From Paenibacillus eucommiae (GTDB taxonomy: Bacteria > Bacillota > Bacilli > Paenibacillales > NBRC-103111): a stretch of DNA of 64,000 bases. The position numbers and the translations under genes are program-made. Within the stretch, counting starts at the first letter, position 1, and each line of letters starts with the position of its first letter. The stretch is taken from contig NZ_JAGGLB010000036.1 in NCBI RefSeq assembly GCF_017874215.1, positions 1 through 64,000 of the forward strand, read 5' to 3'. This document shows, in pieces, positions 24,106-32,700 of this stretch. A model generated the notes under the pieces. The model was not told the origin of the DNA, did no database searches, and saw nothing but the letters and a program-made list of their open reading frames with translations.

Positions 24106-24864
24106 ATGGATTCGATGCAGTTAAACAATAAAGTCATCCTTATTTCTGGTGCATTAGGCGCTGGAGGCCGTGCGGCTGTGAACTTGTTCTTGGAAAGAGG
24201 CGCCATCGTTGCAGCGTGCGATATTAAGTCGGAGCAAGATTTTCCGGAAAAAAATCTATTGCTGGAACGTTACGGCAGCGGACGTCTGCTTTACAAACGG
24301 ACTGATGTGTGTAAAGAAGAAGATGTCAAGGATTTGGTGGAGCTTGTCGAACAAACCTTTGGTAGATTGGATGGCTCGTACCATAATGCTTATGTAAATA
24401 AGGTGGGGACTATTGCGAACCAATCGCTGCAGGACTGGGAGGATAATATTCGTGGAACGTTGACCAGCACCTTTCTTTTCTCTAAATATGCGGCCAGCCT
24501 CATGATGAAATCAGGTGGCGGTTCCATCGTTAATACTTCCTCCGTGCTTGGAACTATGCCCCGAATCGGCAATGGAGGTTACGGCGCAGGCAAAGCTGGA
24601 TTGGAGCATTTGACACGAATTATTGCAGTTGAATATGCGCCTTATGGCATTCGTGCCAATGTGGTTGTACCAGGTGATTTCAAATCCGATGAAGTACTGG
24701 CCAATATTGGTCAGCAGCATATGGATATGATGAAAGAAATCTCTTTGCTGGGGAGAAGCGGTAGAGCTAATGAAATAAATGAAGTGGCAGCCTTTCTGCT
24801 GTCAGATGCTGCTTCCTATGTCACAGGATCTCTTTATCCGGTGACAGGAGGAATATGGAAGTGA
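24106..24864 (+). CDS. SDR-family oxidoreductase
   Basis: A 252-residue classical short-chain dehydrogenase. The cofactor loop is SGALGAGGRA (14-23), a variant of TGxxxGxG; the catalytic Ser lies in IVNTSSVLG and the Tyr/Lys pair in YGAGKAG; PGDF and a C-terminal YPVTGGIW follow. It lies 80 bases after the MalG-type permease and is closed by a terminator, so it belongs to the importer operon. It probably oxidises or reduces the imported sugar or polyol. AGGAG lies at a suitable distance upstream. Confidence 0.88.
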   Translation: MDSMQLNNKVILISGALGAGGRAAVNLFLERGAIVAACDIKSEQDFPEKNLLLERYGSGRLLYKRTDVCKEEDVKDLVELVEQTFGRLDGSYHNAYVNKVGTIANQSLQDWEDNIRGTLTSTFLFSKYAASLMMKSGGGSIVNTSSVLGTMPRIGNGGYGAGKAGLEHLTRIIAVEYAPYGIRANVVVPGDFKSDEVLANIGQQHMDMMKEISLLGRSGRANEINEVAAFLLSDAASYVTGSLYPVTGGIWK

Positions 24865-24873
24865 TGAACAGCT

Positions 24874-24898
24874 AACCCCATTGGCGGGGTTATTTTTC
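24874..24898 (+). terminator. Rho-independent terminator of the second importer operon
   Basis: AACCCC (24874-24879) pairs with GGGGTT (24886-24891) around a 6-base loop, followed by ATTTTT. It closes the operon running from 20641. Confidence 0.8.
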
Positions 24899-24982
24899 AT
24901 TTCTTCATCACATAGTCAGGGTACTGGTGCTCTGAATAATAAAGTATAATAAGGATACTATACACAGACATAGGAGATAATT

Positions 24983-26155
24983 ATGGTTTCTGAAGCGTGG
25001 AGGAAAGAAGTGCTTCGTTCTTTTGGAGCGGGCATCGCGGAGGCAGAGGAACTGTTAGCCTATAACAAAAATAGGTTTGTACAATCTGCGGAGCAAATTC
25101 AAAGTCTGCCCCAATTTCCAATGGCTGATGAAGGCTTTGTTCCTGTTTGGGAAGCCTACTTGAAAGAGACAAAGGACAGAAATCTGATTGACGTTCTCCG
25201 GTCGAAGCTGATTCAACTGCAATTTCCTATCCAGCAAGGAATTAGTCAAACCCCTGCTTATCGTCAAGCAGTACTAAAGGGCGTAATGACTAGTGATATT
25301 CGAGTGAATGATGGAGTGTGTTTTAGCCGTCCAGATTTAATGGATTTGAACATTCACCAAACTGCTGCGGGAAAAATTCCAGTGTTGACCACCAGACACA
25401 GACCGGATTTTGTGAAGCTTGTGCAAGCGTTGACCCGAAAAAATGAACCAGTTACCATACCTGATTCTATGGGAGCGTGCATGATAGGAGGGTATAATAA
25501 CTGGGATCGAATATGGATGCACAAGAAGCATTGGGAGCAGAATCATGGAGGAGCGCATGAAAATGGAGGATGGCAGGAGCAATTCAGCTTGCTTATAGCC
25601 CAGAAGGAGCTTTATCAGGATCGGCTGATCCTGTTGACGGATGGTCCCTATAGCTCTGTAATCCCCGACAGCAGCATGAGCGCGGAAGTATGGAATGAAT
25701 TATCGCTAGTGATTCGAAGAGAGCATGAAGCTGCCCACTATTTTACACGCAGGGTGTTTTCGTCCATGGAAAATAATATGATGGATGAGCTTATTGCTGA
25801 TTATGCTGGAATTACTGCCGCAAATGGTACTTACAAGGCAGAGTGGTTCCTTCATTTTATTGGTTTGGAGCAGTATCCCTCTTATAGGGAAGGAGGCAGA
25901 TTGCAGAACTATAAGGGCAATCCACCGCTTTCGGACTCGGCCATGTATATTTTGCAGGCTTTGTTAGTTCAAGCTGCGCAAAATCTCAGTCGATTTGCAG
26001 AAAAGCTTCAGCATTCCCAACATCCAATAAGGCTGGAGCATATGCTTGTCACTCTTTGCTGCCTTACGTTGGAAGAGTTGGCTTCTGAAGAGGGGGAGCA
26101 ATTGTTAGATAAGCACTATACATATTGGACTATTGACAAATCGGCTAGGCTGTAA
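24983..26155 (+). CDS. Uncharacterised protein with a HExxH metal site (DUF7005-like)
   Basis: A 390-residue protein with no signal peptide. I do not recognise an established function; it may belong to the DUF7005 group. Residues 247-253 read EHEAAHY, a HExxH zinc motif, and about 16 residues later comes MMDELIADYAG (266-276), whose Glu/Asp would complete a zincin-like site. Upstream are conserved-looking islands such as IPDSMGACMIGGYNNWDRIW (160-179). No transmembrane segments are seen. It lies between the sugar-importer operon and a LacI regulator, so it may act on the same metabolite or on a protein. Either a metallopeptidase or another metal enzyme would fit. Confidence 0.55.
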   Translation: MVSEAWRKEVLRSFGAGIAEAEELLAYNKNRFVQSAEQIQSLPQFPMADEGFVPVWEAYLKETKDRNLIDVLRSKLIQLQFPIQQGISQTPAYRQAVLKGVMTSDIRVNDGVCFSRPDLMDLNIHQTAAGKIPVLTTRHRPDFVKLVQALTRKNEPVTIPDSMGACMIGGYNNWDRIWMHKKHWEQNHGGAHENGGWQEQFSLLIAQKELYQDRLILLTDGPYSSVIPDSSMSAEVWNELSLVIRREHEAAHYFTRRVFSSMENNMMDELIADYAGITAANGTYKAEWFLHFIGLEQYPSYREGGRLQNYKGNPPLSDSAMYILQALLVQAAQNLSRFAEKLQHSQHPIRLEHMLVTLCCLTLEELASEEGEQLLDKHYTYWTIDKSARL

Positions 26156-26176
26156 TAAATTTATATTATATTTTTG

Positions 26177-26190
26177 TGAATACGTATTCA
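26177..26190. promoter_or_regulatory. LacI-type operator upstream of the lacI-family gene
   Basis: TGAATACGTATTCA is a perfect 14-bp palindrome with the central CG typical of LacI-family sites. The identical sequence occurs at 27224-27237. Its position 16 bases before the regulator's start suggests autoregulation. Confidence 0.75.
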
Positions 26191-26205
26191 GAAAAAGGTG
26201 CTTCC

Positions 26206-27207
26206 ATGATTTCATCTAAAGATGTTGCCAAGAGAGCGAGGGTGTCGCAGCCAACGGTTTCCAGAGTGCTTAATAACCCCGACAGCGTTAAGGCGGAAAC
26301 CAGAAATAGAGTACTGGAAGCTATGGAAGAACTAGGTTACTATCCTAATTTGATTGCCCGCAGCTTAGTTACTAACACAACCCGAACGATTGCCCTGGTA
26401 TCTGGCACGCTGAAGAATGGCTTCTTCGCTGAGACGACGGATTCTATTGTACATTCGGCTAAAAGCAAAGGCTACAAAACGATCACATATTTCGAGGATG
26501 AGGATGAGGTCCCGGATTTTTTTGATTCTGTTATGGGCTTTAAGGTCGATGGATTGCTCCTTTCTTTGATCAAGCTGGACGATCCGGTGCTGGAAAGGAT
26601 CAAGAAAACGAAAATACCTTGTATGTTTTTTAATCGCAAGCCGCGTCATGGAGGTAATTTTGTTGTTCTGGATAACCAACTGGCGGCAAAAATGCTGACA
26701 CAGCATCTATTAGAGCTAGGACATCAGAGAATTGCTTATATTTCTGGACGCACGGATGTTTCTACTTTTCTTGACCGCAAGCTTGGTTTTGAGCAAACAA
26801 TGGCCGAAGCCAATGTGAATTTGATTCCTGAAATGATCCACTTTATTGGTACTTCCAGTAATGAAGTTGAAGAAGCGACAGTGAAGCTATTGGCGATGGA
26901 CCCGCCTCCTACCGCTATTATGTGTGTAACGGATACGATAGCGCTTATTTGTATGGATATCATTATGTCGAGGGGCTTACGTGTACCTGAAGATATTAGC
27001 ATCGCTGGTTTTGACGATATCAGGCTTTCGTCCCACCAGGCGATTCAATTAACTACTGTCGGCAGCAGTGATATGCAGACCATGGGGGAAATTGCCGCTG
27101 ATAATTTGATTGAACTGATCGAGCTATCGGAAGTAAATGCGGAACCTCGTCAAATTTTGCTGCAGCCCGTTTTGAATGTCAGAAAAACGACTGCTGCACT
27201 AAGCTAA
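26206..27207 (+). CDS. LacI-family transcriptional regulator
   Basis: A 333-residue repressor. The HTH (ISSKDVAKRARVSQPTVSRV) covers residues 2-21, followed by the hinge (PNLIARSLVT) and a periplasmic-binding-like effector domain (DGLLLSL, GHQRIAYISG, ISIAGFDDI). ATG 26206 was chosen for the conserved start and the AAAGGTG site; an upstream in-frame GTG would overlap the operator. Identical palindromes precede this gene and the HisD-type gene, so it very likely represses both, with a sugar or related small molecule as inducer. Confidence 0.92.
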   Translation: MISSKDVAKRARVSQPTVSRVLNNPDSVKAETRNRVLEAMEELGYYPNLIARSLVTNTTRTIALVSGTLKNGFFAETTDSIVHSAKSKGYKTITYFEDEDEVPDFFDSVMGFKVDGLLLSLIKLDDPVLERIKKTKIPCMFFNRKPRHGGNFVVLDNQLAAKMLTQHLLELGHQRIAYISGRTDVSTFLDRKLGFEQTMAEANVNLIPEMIHFIGTSSNEVEEATVKLLAMDPPPTAIMCVTDTIALICMDIIMSRGLRVPEDISIAGFDDIRLSSHQAIQLTTVGSSDMQTMGEIAADNLIELIELSEVNAEPRQILLQPVLNVRKTTAALS

Positions 27208-27223
27208 TTTTTTTAATCTTTTA

Positions 27224-27237
27224 TGAATACGTATTCA
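27224..27237. promoter_or_regulatory. LacI-type operator upstream of the hisD-like gene
   Basis: A second exact copy of TGAATACGTATTCA, 66 bases before the HisD-type start. The pair of sites ties the regulator to the dehydrogenase. Confidence 0.75.
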
Positions 27238-27302
27238 GAATAAGTGATATCAATGAGATGGGCAGCGTGTAAACAACTTACTTATATTTGGAGGGAACAA
27301 AC

Positions 27303-28589
27303 ATGGCAACTTTTTTAAAGGCAGGCAAGACACAGGAGGAAATTCTCGAGCATGATCAAAAGGTCTATGAAACAGTCCGGCGCATCATCGAAAAAATCGG
27401 TAAACATGGCGAATCGGCGGTGCGCGAATTGTCACAGCAGTACGATAGCTGGCTGCCTTCAAGCTTTCGTCTTAGTCAGGAGCAAATAGAGGCTGTTGTG
27501 GCTAGTGTTCCTGAGCAGGTGAAAACAGATATCCGGTTTGCCCAGGAGCAAATTCGTAATTTTGCCGAAAAGCAGAGAGCGACGATCACGGATCTTGAGG
27601 TGGAAACGCTCCCCGGAGTGACGCTTGGACATAAGAACATACCTGTAAACAGCGTGGGCTGTTATATTCCTGGAGGCCGTTATCCGATGGTCGCTTCCGC
27701 GCATATGAGCATTCTTACTGCGAAGGTTGCTGGTGTGAAAAGAGTAATTGCCTGTACCCCTCCGATCGATGGGGAAATACCGGCTGCGACGGTTTGTGCG
27801 ATGGCTTTTGCAGGTGCGGATGAAATTTATATTCTTGGAGGCGTCCAGGCTATGGTCGCTATGGCATTAGGCACTGAAGTCATAAAACCGGTCGATATGC
27901 TGGTTGGTCCAGGCAATGCGTATGTAGCTGAAGCCAAACGGCAATTGTACGGAAAAGTAGGTATTGATTTATTTGCAGGCCCAACAGAGGTCATGGTTAT
28001 TGCCGATCACACCGCGGATGCGGAAATGGTTGCTTGCGATATATTAGGTCAATCCGAGCATGGTCCTACTTCTCCGGGAGTACTGATTACTACTTCATCC
28101 AAGCTGGCAGAGGAGACATTAATAGAGATAGAAAGACAGCTGCAGACACTAGCAACAGCAGATATAGCACTAGTGGCATGGAAGGATAACGGTATGATCA
28201 TTTTGGTAGATAGTATTGAAGAAGCTGTTATTGAGGCGGATAAGCTTGCTTATGAACATGTTGAGGTGTTGACGGAAAATCCAAGGTATTTTCTCGAAAA
28301 TATGACGAACTACGGCGCACTATTCCTGGGTCCTGAAACGAATGTGGCTTACGGCGATAAAGCAATAGGCACAAATCACACACTCCCTACAAAAGGGGCA
28401 GCACGCTACACGGGTGGATTATGGGTTGGAAAATTTCTTAAAACCTGCACTTACCAGCACTGCACGCCCGAAGCAAGCGTTTTGGTTGGAGAATATGTGG
28501 CTCGGTTGTGCGAGATTGAGCGATTCATGGGACATAAGGAGCAAGCGCTGCTGCGTGTGCGTCGCTATGGTAATAACGGAACGACGTAA
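27303..28589 (+). CDS. HisD-family dehydrogenase, probably not histidine biosynthesis
   Basis: A 428-residue protein with the whole histidinol-dehydrogenase fold. Family markers are CYIPGGRYPM, GGVQAMVAMALGTE, VGPGNAYVAEAKRQLYG, the metal-binding region GQSEHGPTSPG, and GTNHTLPT. The sequence VGIDLFAGPTE is typical of the non-histidine branch that includes sulfopropanediol dehydrogenase HpsN. It lies behind a LacI operator with no his genes nearby, so it most likely performs a two-step NAD-dependent oxidation of a catabolic alcohol. ATG 27303 follows GGAGGG at 7 bases. The substrate is unknown. Confidence 0.85.
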   Translation: MATFLKAGKTQEEILEHDQKVYETVRRIIEKIGKHGESAVRELSQQYDSWLPSSFRLSQEQIEAVVASVPEQVKTDIRFAQEQIRNFAEKQRATITDLEVETLPGVTLGHKNIPVNSVGCYIPGGRYPMVASAHMSILTAKVAGVKRVIACTPPIDGEIPAATVCAMAFAGADEIYILGGVQAMVAMALGTEVIKPVDMLVGPGNAYVAEAKRQLYGKVGIDLFAGPTEVMVIADHTADAEMVACDILGQSEHGPTSPGVLITTSSKLAEETLIEIERQLQTLATADIALVAWKDNGMIILVDSIEEAVIEADKLAYEHVEVLTENPRYFLENMTNYGALFLGPETNVAYGDKAIGTNHTLPTKGAARYTGGLWVGKFLKTCTYQHCTPEASVLVGEYVARLCEIERFMGHKEQALLRVRRYGNNGTT

Positions 28590-28606
28590 TACAAAATTGT
28601 GCGTAA

Positions 28607-28641
28607 GACCCACAGCAAATGGCTGTGGGTCTGTTTTTTTT
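28607..28641 (+). terminator. Rho-independent terminator of the hisD-like gene
   Basis: GACCCACAGC (28607-28616) pairs with GCTGTGGGTC (28622-28631), followed by TGTTTTTTTT. Confidence 0.9.
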
Positions 28642-28787
28642 GCCTATTAAGAATGTTCCAGCAATATAATTGCACTAGCTCTTGAATTAAAGCTTGTTTC
28701 TCTTATATGCTTACACATTTTTTTTGACAGAATAGATTGAAGTCTATTAAAAATAGATGCTAGTCCAATCCAGATTAAGAGATCCTA

Positions 28788-28796
28788 CATAAAATG
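28788..28796 (+). promoter_or_regulatory. Mother-cell-type (sigma-K/E-like) -10 box of the first collagen-like gene
   Basis: CATAAAATG approximates the CATANNNTA -10 of sigma-K. It lies 37 bases before the start codon, and ATTAAG is 15-17 bases upstream of it, both conserved with the second gene. The flanking DNA, including TGAAGTCTATT, is shared by the two genes. Confidence 0.45.
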
Positions 28797-28824
28797 AATC
28801 ATACTAAAACGGAGGTGTTCATTT

Positions 28825-29529
28825 ATGAGCTGTCAAAAAAAGCATTCAAAAAGTGGATGTGATACACCAAGCAGTTGCAATAAGAAAATAATAAAGGTAG
28901 ATTGTGCTCCTACAAATGTAAAGGTGAAAGCTCCGCAGGGTCTTCGTGGTCTTAGAGGACCTCAGGGTCCAAGAGGTCCCCGGGGCAGAAGAGGTAGAGA
29001 AGGAGATGCGGGTCCTGGTGCAATAATTCCATATGCGTCTGGACTTCCTATTACAATGACCACTATAGGAGGTGGAGTAGTAGGCACTACGGGTCTCATA
29101 GGATTTGGAAGTTCAGCTACTAATATTGCTCTTGCAGGTGGAGTGATAGATCTCACAGGTGCTGGTGGCACGCTTCTTAATATGGCATTTTCAGTGCCCC
29201 GTGATGGGACAATAACTTCTATTTCTGGATTTTTTAGCGCAACAGTGGCACTGGCCATTGCAACAACGACAATAACCATCACAGCTCAATTATTCACTGA
29301 AACCACAACCAACATCTTTAGACCAATTCCAGAAGCGAGTGTAACATTAGCTCCACCTATCCCGGGTCCAATTGCAAGTGGCGCCAGCAGCAGGGGTACA
29401 AATTACGGGTTGGATATTTCTGTATCCGAAGGAGATCGTTTATTAATGGTATTTTCTGCAACAGCAGCAGGAACTACGCTTGTGAATACTGTGGTAGGCT
29501 ATGCAAGTGCAGGTGTTACAATTAATTAG
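28825..29529 (+). CDS. Short collagen-like exosporium protein, BclB C-terminal type
   Basis: A 234-residue protein. After 35 Lys/Cys-rich residues comes a short collagen-like stretch of Gly-X-Y triplets (GLRGLRGPQGPRGPRGRRG, about residues 39-57). Residues from about 66 (AIIPYASGLPITMTTIGGG) to the end form the BclB-type C-terminal domain, closing LVNTVVGYASAGVTI. BclB/BclA proteins form the hair-like layer of the exosporium in Bacillus spores, with the collagen part as a stalk and the C-terminal domain as a trimer tip. There is no signal peptide, as expected for a protein assembled from the mother cell. It is paralogous to the next gene. Confidence 0.85.
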   Translation: MSCQKKHSKSGCDTPSSCNKKIIKVDCAPTNVKVKAPQGLRGLRGPQGPRGPRGRRGREGDAGPGAIIPYASGLPITMTTIGGGVVGTTGLIGFGSSATNIALAGGVIDLTGAGGTLLNMAFSVPRDGTITSISGFFSATVALAIATTTITITAQLFTETTTNIFRPIPEASVTLAPPIPGPIASGASSRGTNYGLDISVSEGDRLLMVFSATAAGTTLVNTVVGYASAGVTIN

Positions 29530-29544
29530 TTTTCTGTAATTTTA

Positions 29545-29590
29545 CAAAAAAAGGATTCCTTGGCATTTAGGGGACTCTTCTTTTTTTTTC
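29545..29590 (+). terminator. Weak terminator between the two collagen-like genes
   Basis: An imperfect stem (AAGGATTCC region against GGGACTCTT) is followed by a long T run with one interruption, ending near 29590. Pairing is poor. Confidence 0.35.
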
Positions 29591-29685
29591 GTAGAAATTT
29601 TCAGATTAGTATACTATGTTTCTATAAATAGTTTGAAGTCTATTGAATAATTGGGTGCAAGTCCACTCCGTATTAAGGAACAGTA

Positions 29686-29694
29686 CATAAGATA
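29686..29694 (+). promoter_or_regulatory. Sigma-K-like -10 box of the large collagen-like gene
   Basis: CATAAGATA matches CATANNNTA exactly, 38 bases before the start codon. The spacing and the upstream ATTAAG agree with the first collagen-like gene, supporting late mother-cell expression of both. Confidence 0.5.
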
Positions 29695-29723
29695 AGAAGA
29701 TACTAAAACGGAGGTGCTATTTA

Positions 29724-32700
29724 ATGGATTGTCCGAAAAAAAAGTCTAAGAAGAAATCTCACAAGAAAAAAGATTGCAATACTGAAATAATAAAAGTTAC
29801 CTGTCCTTCCCCAAAACCATCTGCAAGAGGTCCGCAAGGTCCACGAGGACCGAAAGGCTCGCGTGGGCCCCGCGGTAAAAGAGGAAGACAAGGGGAGTAT
29901 GGAGAAGGAGGGACTGGGGCTACAGGACCTGCAGGGCCCGCAGGAGCAACTGGACCTTCTGGAGGAGAGCGTGGAGCAACAGGAGCCACCGGACCGGCTG
30001 GTCCAACTGGAGCTACTGGAGTTGGCTTAACTGGAATTGTTCCTTTTGATCCGCTATTGGCACCAACATATCCGGTAGGTCAAGTCGTTACCTATAATGG
30101 AAGCACATATATAGTAAACACGGCGCCACCAAGCGGAACACCAGATACTTCTGGCGACTATACGTTGTTGGCAGCGAGAGGCGCTACTGGATCGACAGGA
30201 GGAACCGGAGCTACTGGAGTGACCGGAGCTACTGGAGCAACGGGTGCAACCGGAGCAACAGGAGCTGGTGAAACCGGGGCCACTGGAGCAACAGGAGCAA
30301 CAGGATCAACAGGAGCGACCGGTGCAACCGGGGCTACTGGAGCTGGTGAGACAGGTGCAACCGGAGCGCCCGGTGCAACTGGGGGAACTGGAGCAACGGG
30401 AGCAACTGGTGCAACAGGAGCGCCCGGTGCAACCGGGGCTACTGGAGCTGGTGAGACAGGTGCAACCGGAGCGACCGGTGCAACAGGGGGAACTGGAGCA
30501 ACGGGAGCAACTGGTGCAACAGGTGAAGCAGGAGCAACTGGGGCTACGGGAGCAACGGGAGCCACAGGGGTAGGTTTAGATGGAATAGTAGAATTTGATC
30601 CACTAGAAGCACCGACGTATCCGATAGGTCAAGTCGTCACCTATAATGGAAGCACGTATATTGTAAACACAGCACCACCGACCGGAACGCCAGATACTTC
30701 AGGAGATTACACGTTATTGGCAGCGAGTGGAGCCACTGGAGCAACCGGGGCTACTGGAGCTGGGGCTACTGGAGCGACTGGTGCAACCGGAGGAACTGGA
30801 GCAACGGGTGCGACCGGTGCAACAGGTGCAGCAGGAGCAACCGGAGCAACGGGAGCCACAGGGGTAGGTTTAGATGGAATAGTAGAATTCGATCCATTGG
30901 TAGCACCAACGTATCCGGTAGGTCAAGTGGTCACCTATAATGGAAGCACGTATATCGTAAACACAGCACCACCGACCGGAACGCCAGATACTTCAGGAGA
31001 TTACACGTTATTGGCAGGGAGTGGAGCCACTGGATCAACCGGGGCTACTGGAGCTGGGGCTACTGGAGCGACTGGTGCAACCGGAGGAACTGGAGCAACG
31101 GGTGCGACCGGTGCAACAGGTGCAGCAGGAGTAACTGGGGCTACAGGAGCAACAGGAGCAACGGGAGCCACAGGGGTAGGTTTAGATGGAATAGTAGAAT
31201 TTGATCCACTAGAAGCACCGACGTATCCGGTAGGTCAAGTGGTCACCTATAATGGAAGCACGTATATCGTAAACACAGCACCACCGACCGGAACGCCAGA
31301 TACTTCAGGAGATTACACGTTATTGGCAGCGAGTGGAGCCACTGGAGCAATAGGGGCAACCGGAGCAACGGGTGCAGCAGGGGCAACTGGGGCTACAGGA
31401 GCCACAGGGATAGGATTAGATGGAATAGTAGAATTTGATCCAGTGGTAGCGCCAACGTATCCAGTAGGTCAGGTAGTAACTTACAATGGAAGCACGTATA
31501 TCGTGAACACAGCACCACCGACCGGAACGCCAGATGCTTCAGGAGATTACACATTACTGGCAGCAAGTGGAGCCACTGGAGCAATAGGGGCAACCGGAGC
31601 AACGGGTGCAGCAGGGGCAACTGGGGCTACAGGAGCCACAGGGATAGGATTAGATGGAATAGTAGAATTTGATCCAGTGGTAGCACCAACGTATCCGGTA
31701 GGTCAAGTGGTCACCTATAATGGAAGCACGTATATTGTAAACACAGCACCACCGACCGGAACGCCAGATACTTCAGGAGATTACACGTTATTGGCAGCGA
31801 GTGGAGCCACTGGAGCAATAGGGTCAACCGGAGCAACGGGTGCAGCAGGAGCCACAGGAGCAACAGGGGTAGGTTTAGATGGAATAGTAGAATTTGATCC
31901 AGTGGTAGCGCCAACGTATCCAGTAGGTCAGGTAGTAACTTACAATGGAAGCACGTATATCGTGAACACAGCACCACCGACCGGAACGCCAGATACTTCA
32001 GGAGATTACACGTTATTGGCAGGGAGTGGAGCCACTGGAGCCACTGGAGCAATAGGGGCAACCGGAGCAACGGGTGCAGCAGGGGCAACTGGGGCTACAG
32101 GAGCAACAGGGATAGGTTTAGATGGAATAGTAGAATTTGATCCAGTGGTAGCGCCAACGTATCCAGTAGGTCAGGTAGTAACTTACAATGGAAGCACGTA
32201 TATCGTGAACACAGCACCACCGACAGGAACGCCAGATGCTTCAGGAGATTACACATTACTGGCAGCAAGTGGAGCCACTGGAGCAATAGGGGCAACCGGA
32301 GCAACGGGTGCAGCAGGGGCAACTGGGGCTACAGGAGCCACAGGAGCCACAGGAGCCACAGGAGCCACAGGGATAGGATTAGATGGAATAGTAGAATTTG
32401 ATCCAGTGGTAGCGCCGACGTATCCAGTAGGTCAAGTGGTCACCTATAATGGAAGCACGTATATCGTAAACACAGCACCACCGACCGGAACGCCAGATAC
32501 TTCAGGAGATTACACGTTATTGGCAGGGAGTGGAGCCACTGGAGCAATAGGGGCAACCGGAGCAACGGGTGCAGCAGGGGCAACTGGGGCTACTGGGGCT
32601 ACTGGAGCCACAGGGGTAGGTTTAGATGGAATAGTAGAATTTGATCCAGTGGTAGCACCAACGTATCCGGTAGGTCAAGTGGTCACCTATAATGGAAGCA

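Noticed and set aside
27303..28589. Annotation as histidine biosynthesis hisD
   Set aside because: No his genes nearby, a LacI operator in front, and the sequence belongs to the non-histidine branch.
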